A stretch of 64,000 nt of DNA. It comes from Saposhnikovia divaricata. Lineage: Eukaryota > Streptophyta > Magnoliopsida > Apiales > Apiaceae. A program made the translations under genes and the position numbers. The stretch spans positions 57,223,546 to 57,287,545 of the forward strand of contig CM071600.1 in NCBI GenBank assembly GCA_036435485.1, in the 5' to 3' direction. The notes beneath the pieces were generated by a model that ran no database searches, had not been told where the DNA came from, and saw only the letters and a program-made list of their open reading frames with translations. Below are positions 44,641-64,000 of the stretch, in pieces; positions within the stretch are counted from its first letter, which is position 1, and each line of letters begins with the position of its first letter.

Positions 44641-44865
44641 ATTTTCGGAAGTCCCTTCGGGTAATACTTTTGGAAGACCCTCCTGGTATGCGGGTAATAT
44701 TTTGTAAGGCCCTCTTTTGATGCGGGTATTACTAATATTTTTGAAAGACCCTATGGGTGTTGGTGTTGCTTATATAATTGGAAGGCCCTTCGGGTATTGC
44801 TTATATTTTTTGGAAGGCCCTTCAGATGTTACTTATATTTTTTGGAAGAAACTTGGGGTATTGTT
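44632..44865. repeat. Degenerate minisatellite (units about 34-44 bp)
   Basis: Six or so imperfect units share the theme GGAAGGCCCTTCGGGTATT followed by a TTATATTTTT spacer. They follow the second Helitron-like 5' end, a common place for minisatellites. Confidence 0.75.
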
Positions 44866-45170
44866 TATTCATTTCAAATATTTCAGGTTATTGAGCTTTG
44901 GATCGAATGAGGATCAGAACTTGTGGATCTTGTGCTAGCTATTATATGCATTTATTGGATTAGACTCTTCGCATTATTAGAATAAATTTTATTAATGAAT
45001 ATTGAACTTGTGGAGCTACGTCTTTGAATGATGTTTTTAATTAACTAGTCATAAAATTAGTGAAAGAGTATTCTAATAAATAAAAATTTAAAAAATTATA
45101 ATAATTAATTCATTAAATAAGTAAATTTATGATTATAAAATTATTTAGTTTTAATAGTTTATATCTTCTA

Positions 45171-45526
45171 TGGGGAACTCCTATTATCCGGTTAACTCGG
45201 AGTACTACATAATTATCAACATTTTTGTAATGTTCGTATGTCCTGTAACATGTTTTCTACCATATCATTCAACATATGTCTTGTAATATGTTCTCTAATT
45301 TATTTATTTTTTATGTTCTACACTATGTTCAGTACTACTAAAGTATGTTCTGTAAAATTACAGTAATACATAACATATTACAAATATATATTTAAGAACA
45401 TTAAAAACAAATTAGAGAACATAGGTTGAATGATAGAATAGAGAACATGTTACAGGACATACTAACATTAGAAAAATGTTCATAATTATGTAGTTACCCG
45501 AGTTCCCCGAATAATAACAGTTCCCA
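45171..45526. mobile_element. Foldback MITE
   Basis: Long imperfect terminal inverted repeats of about 80 bp: TGGGGAACTCCTATTATCCG at the left and the reverse complement of TGGGAACTGTTATTATTCGG at the right. The arms include ACTACATAATTAT and ACATGTT. The target duplication is unclear. Confidence 0.7.
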
Positions 45527-47110
45527 TTTGAAACATGGCCTATATTATATATATTATGAAAGTATAGTGTTTCAATTTATATTTTGAGTACTTAATATGT
45601 ATATTTAGAGGCGGTGTTTACATTTTTCATTCAACTATTCGACATGATAAGCAAATATACAATACAAATAATTAAATATTATTATTATATTATAATAAGA
45701 GAAAATGACCATATTACCTTTATTTTGTCGACCTTTATCCTGACGATTGGCGATATTTTGGCCCAAATTATCTACACAACACGCTGCACACACTAGCGTA
45801 TCATTTAAATTCTACGAGACCTTCCTGATCTTAAAATGCGTGCGTCCCTACCTTGTATCAAAGAACGAGTCTGCTAGCATTTTTACTAAAACTCAACTCT
45901 ACCTAATTCATCTTTATTCATCTTCATATATATGTAATTGTAGTCTTTATCGTCACATGGAAATTAAGATTGTGTCAGTATTTACCACTACCACCAAAAT
46001 ATATATTTACATCTATACACATAAATTAAAGTAACCTGTTACTTTGAAGCTTCCATATCAATGTTTGTCATCTATAAATGTAAACTATAGTATTTGTTAG
46101 TGCGCAAGATACTATTAAATTAGCTTGTAACAGCTTGTAATAGATACGTTGTCGCATGCGACGAGTTCTTAGGAAATGCCATATATGCTGACGTAACTGT
46201 AAGTACACGAGTTTGGTACCAACGTATTTGGTCATACACGTTTTTGTCCGTTTTTGTCAGTGCCGTTGCAAGTAATACGCTGTTGCTAGTGCCGAATCAG
46301 AGTGGTAATTTACCACACGAAAAGTAAATGATACGAATTATGAGATATAATATATAACTCAAATCTCCATGAAATTAGTGAAATTATATAATATTAAATA
46401 GTTAAATATTTCAAAAAAATTAATAAAATAATAATTTTTAAACATCGTGATTTATTGAAAGAATAAACATAATTAATACAGTTTTTAAAAATATGAACTT
46501 TTATATTTAAAAAAAAATGAACTTTTATTAAATATTTTTATATGTAAACCCATTTCAAGATAATTCATCGATTAATACAGTCCATATTTATAAAATGTCT
46601 CGTTTAAACCATACTTAAAACTTATTATATAAAAATTTTAAGCTAAAAAATCGTTGTCAACTTAAATTCTTGTAAGCTTAAATTACAAATTTCAGTTGGC
46701 ATCTATATTGATTTAAAAAATAAACATGTAGTTTAAATATTTTAAAAAATAAATCCATGGTTGTGAATCCACAAATAGCAATTATCTAATATAAATTTTA
46801 ATTTAAACATAAGATCTTTTATTTTAATCCAACCACACTTCAAATTATAATCATCCAATATTTTAATTGTTTTCAAATCATATTATTTGAAGTTTCCTAG
46901 CCTACAAAATATATATTTTCATTTTATAATTTCAAATTCAAATAAAATAAGAAAAGTATAGAGTATAAAAAAACCCTATGAACAAGAAGAAACTCGTCAA
47001 AAAACCTATTTAAATTTTTAAATAGAAAATAGAGAAATATAATACCGAACTGTTTTTACAACAGTAATTACGCTGAATTTATATTAGGATTTAGGGCACT
47101 CAACAAATAC
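45527..47110. other. AT-rich intergenic region upstream of the ASI1-type gene
   Basis: No gene or clear repeat was seen. Short frames here (for example 45614-46034) have no recognisable features. Confidence 0.45.
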
Positions 47111-47111
47111 A

Positions 47112-47149
47112 TCACTATAAATTAGATTAATTATAAGTATATATACAAA
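47112..47149 (+). promoter_or_regulatory. Putative core promoter of the ASI1-type gene
   Basis: TCACTATAAATTA (47112-47124) is close to the plant TATA consensus and lies about 30-40 bp before the inferred 5' UTR exon. A second AT-rich candidate (GTATATATAC) is at about 47137. Confidence 0.45.
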
Positions 47150-47188
47150 CAGACAGTACGGGCGCTTATCGATTTCTCAATCTTCTCC
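47150..47188 (+). other. 5' UTR exon of the ASI1-type gene
   Basis: C/T-rich sequence ending TCTTCTCC before a strong donor GTAAGT (47189). The intron runs to the acceptor TTTTAG at 48765, and the second exon starts 33 nt before the ATG. The exact transcription start is not visible. Confidence 0.5.
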
Positions 47189-48798
47189 GTAAGTTGTCAA
47201 TCTCAGGCTTTGATTCTGTTGTATGTATCTGTATCTATCTATTTGCCCCCTTTACACTTTAGCAACTCAGAATTCAATCATTAATTAATTGATTAGTTCT
47301 GTTCTGTTATTCGTATGTATATATTTTTGTATGTAGATATTTTTACATGTAATTGAGTGCGTTTCTAATAGTTTGATGAGTGGGTTTAAAGGGGATGGAT
47401 TTGATTCATGAATTGATGATTGTTTCGGATTTAATTGCTGCACTACTTAGTTATTGCTTTGGGTGATTTTTTTTTTTGTAACTCTTTTATGGAAGCCTAG
47501 ATTGATTATGTGGTTTGATGATTGATGCACTATGGGTTTGAAATATTGCTACATGCGGCGTGGTTGATGTAATTGGTAACATGTAGTGTGGTAGTGGCTT
47601 TGTTTGAATTGAGAGGAGTGTGTGTGTTTTATGGTGGCTACTCAGTTTAATTTGCAAGCACTTTTGACCCTGTATTTTAACACAAGTTTCGTTTGATATT
47701 AAATTTTTGGAAAGCCGGTAATTGTCTTTCTCAACGTTTTTTTTGTAGAAAAGAATATAAACCGACTCGTGAACTTGATAATGAGTTTTACATCCAACTC
47801 CATCATGCATAATTGTTACCTTGGTATGGAGAAATTGATGTCTAATTTATTCCTTAAAATATAAAACCATTTTTAGAAATAGTATAAATTATTGATATTT
47901 CAGAATTAATTATTAACAAGCTGGGAACCCCCTCCTCATTCTCCCTTCTCTAATCTGGTTAATTGTATATATCGATTTTTAATGTTTATAGTGCATGTTC
48001 CTTAAAACTACATAGTTTCAGAGGCATGATAATACAGAACGTCTCTATTTTGAACCATAGAAATTCTTTTCTCTAAATTCATGACTGCCATGTATAACTG
48101 TACTTCTCTGCTTCTTTGACTGCTAATCCATTCATCTCACATAAAATTAAGATAAGCATTTAAACACCTACAGACATCTTTCTTTCCCATTTTAACTATA
48201 TATACACACACATTGATTTTGCGTATTTGTTGAAACTTGCATGTTTATATTGGTTTCATATTCGGTGTATATGCATGCATCTTATAAAAATTATTGTGAA
48301 ATTAAATTTATGAAAGAATTAATTGAATACATTGATTGCAATTTATTCTTGTGTTTGACTAAAATATGAACTAAGGTTTCTACTAGAACCCAGTTTGTTG
48401 TAGCTCTTTTATAATATGAACACAGTCTGTAATAGTATTTGCATATATCTAATACATGCACTATATAGTGAGTTCTGAAGGGTTTTGTTTTCTGGTTCAG
48501 CATTGTAGTGGTAATTTTTTAATAGAAGGATTCGGATTATATGGTTATTATGAGTTTGCAGCGTTGACATGAGTAAAGGATTGATGTATGTGGTTCAATT
48601 AAAATTGAGACATATACTGTTTAATTTTGAGTCTATATTGTCATGAGACATGACCACATATCTTCTCTTTCCCAGTGCTTTGTTTGCAGCCACAAATCAA
48701 CTTTTGTGTGCATTTGTGAAAATTTGTATTTAACTGATAAAAACCATTTTTGTTTCATGTTTTAGGACTCTGAATAGTGACATAAGAAAGAGACCTCT

Positions 48799-61328
<12,530 letters not shown>

Positions 61329-61930
61329 GTATCAACTGCGTGTATCTTTTACGTGGTGAGTAATTTACAACTGTTTTGTTTTAAGCACTGTGGTAGGTGT
61401 ATATGTATATACACTCATCTTATTACTTTGTTAGGTAAGTTAACTGATCAGACAATGACAGTGTTGTACCCTAATTTAAGAAGCTTAATTGTAGGAACTA
61501 TCTGTCTGTTTCTTTCTTTCTATGAGGGTGATGGCTCACCGAAGATGGTAAGGATACACCCAGTGTCCTTTTTTGCAATCTTTTACCTATGAGCATACAT
61601 GGTAATTGATATGAGTTAAGCCTATCAAATGAAAAAGGTTGACTACTTGCCGCTTATTTATCTGATTTTACTTTCTTTCTTTTTGTTCTAGTTTCCGGAC
61701 TGCCTCAGGTTGATGTTCAATGCGCAGAAGTGAGATTGAACATATGGCATCCTTAGCTTTGCTAATAGTGAAGGCTGGCAAATTTTAGATTGTGCATATG
61801 TAGCATACTGATGTTGCTAGTTTCTGGGTGTTATATCTGAGTTTGTCCCATCTTCCTCATGTTCAATAGGTCTATTAGGAATGGACATCTTTAAGATAAT
61901 GATGTAGTGTATACTGTTGCAATTCTCTTG
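61329..61930 (+). other. 3' UTR region of the ASI1-type gene
   Basis: After the TGA there are plausible further introns (donor GTGAGT at 61356 with acceptor TTGTAG at 61494; donor GTAAGG at 61548 with acceptor TTCTAG at 61692), so the 3' UTR may be spliced. No unambiguous poly(A) signal was identified. Confidence 0.4.
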
Positions 61931-62646
61931 ATTTACTTCTATAATGTTGCAAACGGATTTTCACCAATTTAACTGTTTCCTGCGGCTATAGAAAATCAAT
62001 GTTATTGATAATTAAGTACGAAATCATGTTGTTTAACATTTAATCGTAAAAGAAGTATACATCTGCATGTTAGTACTGCATTTTTGCACTTTGATCTTGC
62101 ATGGATTTGAACTTACTTTTAGGAGTAGCCGGGTAGAGCTGTGAAACCCGAACTTTTTAGAGCAAACTTTGCAATTTTCAAATATAAGTTGAAAATTGTA
62201 AATAAGTCTTGAATTTTTTACAATTTTTCGATTGCTATATGTTCTGATATATATATATAAACAAACCTGTAAATCAGCATTTTCATTAAAATTACACAAT
62301 CATAATATATTAGTTCTTCATTCGGTAGGAGTGATTGAAGATGGAATCATAGAAACTTCTTGTGATGTTTGTACGTGTATACGTACTCGAGCTATATAAA
62401 TTATATATGTTGACACCTTTTATGAGAATTTTTTTTTCGGAAAGGAACGGTTTTATGAGATTTGTTCTCTGAACTCAGGTTGTACAAGCAATTAGCAACT
62501 TAATTGATTTTGTAGAAAGTAACAAGTAATAAAACTTTCTGGTGAAACGAAAATTATTTCAAATGTAATATTCTTACAAGTATGAATCTTATCACAGTTA
62601 TTTTAACACTTTTCTCGTACCTTCGTTCATAATACTTTTTACTAGA
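61931..62646. other. AT-rich sequence downstream of the ASI1-type gene
   Basis: No gene or repeat pair was recognised. Confidence 0.4.
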
Positions 62647-63043
62647 AAAGTTCTATGGAGTATTCATTTAATTGGAGTACTTGGAGTATATATACGTTCT
62701 GCATTCAAAACATTTTAAATTTATTATTTTGCAAATCTTGTTATATGAATATCATTAGTTCATTGATAATCTTGAAAATCATGTATGTTTTGCAATATGT
62801 TCATCTTGAAAATCTTTTATGTTTTGCCATCACAACATATATGTTTCGAAACTCAAATGTGTTTCGTAGAACAATTCGTTTTGCAATATTTTGTTAGCAA
62901 AACATACAAATTTTCAAGATTTTTGATGAAATAGTGATATTCAAGTAATAAACTTTGCAAAATAATAAAGGTTGCAAAATTTTGAATGCAAAATTTATAT
63001 GTACTCCAAGTACTCCAATTAAATGAGTACTCCATAGAACTTT
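62647..63043. mobile_element. Foldback MITE (about 397 bp)
   Basis: Terminal inverted repeats of about 45 bp: AAAGTTCTATGGAGTA with TTTAATTGGAGTACTTGGAG on the left and their reverse complement on the right. The inner arms also pair (TTTTGCAA, TTCAAGAT). The arms generate mirror open frames that start alike on both strands (MEYSFNWSTWS). The target duplication is unclear. Confidence 0.75.
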
Positions 63044-63224
63044 ACTCTACTTTTTACATATCAAGAACTATTCTTAACTTCTATGTAGTTAATATCCTAC
63101 GAAGAAAACATAATATTTTATTGTTCAAAGGTTGCAATTGATTTGCAATCCCAAATGCAACATTTTCAATCTGATTTGCAATCCTAAATGTAATATTTGC
63201 AAACTTGTCTACAATTTGATGTGT

Positions 63225-64000
63225 TTATTTATATAATCGCAAGCGCACGGTGTCTATTGCTAGTACAGAATGACAAGCAGGTCGTATCACAAAGAGACAG
63301 GTTCTATCGATTTCGATTCAATTATCATAAATTGTTTCAAGGATAAACAATTATGTGAAGAATATTAACTAACTAACAAATTAAACTAAATTAACACTAA
63401 GTAAATAAATGATGAAAAACCTAGGGCAATCAGGTCCACCATGCTTACAAAATAACCGGCTTCTAAGCTAAAACAATTAATATGATCATAACTAGAGTAT
63501 GCTAATCTCTCAAGCATTAACACTCTCGAAATATTCAACACAATTAACCACTTTTAGTAATTCGATCAGTTAGGTAATTAGAGCAATTGTTAATCTTTCT
63601 CAAGCATTAACACTCTAAAAAATCCAATGATGCTCTCGCACTCAAATTCAATTCTGCTAATCGTATGTGTGCCTCTAGTAGTAAAATCTCTTGATCTATT
63701 ACTCCTATTCGCATAGAATTAATACATGATATCGGCCGATTACACAAATTAATGATTAAAACATAATCAACTAGAATAACCATAATCAATTAAATCACTG
63801 TGAAAATTCATGCAAATTATAGTGCAAACATGGCTTCCCCTTTAAACCCTAGCTACGACTACTCACTAATACTTAAACAAGTAAAACGACTGGTAAAACA
63901 AGAAAACATAATTAAAATAATAAGAATTGAAAGGAAATTTAGATAAAGAAACCTTTAATCTTCAATCTTCTCGTAAGAATGAAAACCATGGCCTATCTTC
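63225..64000 (-). mobile_element. LTR-like fragment running off the window
   Basis: It contains AATCGCAAGCGCACGGTGTC and then a GTATCACAAAGAGACAGG block, the same arrangement as the TTCCCACAGAGACTGG end of the LTR-like fragment at 24490-25870. Similar AT-rich sequence follows. The right end lies outside the window, and family membership is by resemblance only. Confidence 0.35.

Overview
This is plant nuclear DNA, probably from a eudicot with a large, repeat-rich genome. The coding capacity is dominated by Ty1/copia and Ty3/gypsy retrotransposons. The only clear host gene has many introns with GT..AG borders, and much of the rest is AT-rich sequence carrying MITEs and Helitrons. The species cannot be fixed from the sequence. 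No bacterial, organellar, tRNA, rRNA or CRISPR feature was seen.

Layout. 1-2.36 kb: a partial Mutator-like non-autonomous element and a small spliced-looking gene fragment. 2.36-43.58 kb: one nested block of five LTR retrotransposons plus an LTR-like fragment. The oldest is a decayed minus-strand SIRE-type copia element (19971-43584). Into or against it went (a) a gag-only Ty3/gypsy remnant (2360-19970) whose own LTR is split by a young 14.7-kb SIRE-type copia element (5110-19804, target duplication CCAGG); (b) a non-coding gypsy-type element with 2.3-kb LTRs (30181-35598, duplication GGTGG); and (c) a second copia element (36205-42682, duplication CCAAG) inside the 5' LTR. Hand-counted LTR divergence follows the nesting order: about 4% for the old SIRE element, 3% for the gypsy-type element, and 0.5-0.6% for the two copia elements that are themselves uninterrupted.

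43.6-47.1 kb is intergenic and holds two Helitrons placed end to end, a minisatellite and a foldback MITE. 47.15-61.9 kb is a plus-strand gene with a 5' UTR intron and 11 coding exons, predicted to encode 631 aa with an N-terminal BAH domain and a C-terminal RRM-like domain. I recognise it as the ANTI-SILENCING 1 (ASI1/IBM2/SG1) type, which in Arabidopsis promotes full-length transcription of genes whose introns contain heterochromatic transposons. Its own introns here are full of transposons; the largest (4.6 kb) contains a MULE with a 9-bp duplication, a Helitron, a TAA-flanked Tourist-like MITE and, inside that MITE, another MITE with an 8-bp duplication. 62-64 kb holds a further foldback element and an LTR-like fragment running off the window.

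The two points most worth a second look are the young SIRE element's long third reading region (about 1,330 codons, function unknown, two frame breaks, no visible membrane segment), with its pairs of 45-bp inverted-repeat units upstream, and the ASI1-type gene as a possible target of the mechanism its own product serves.
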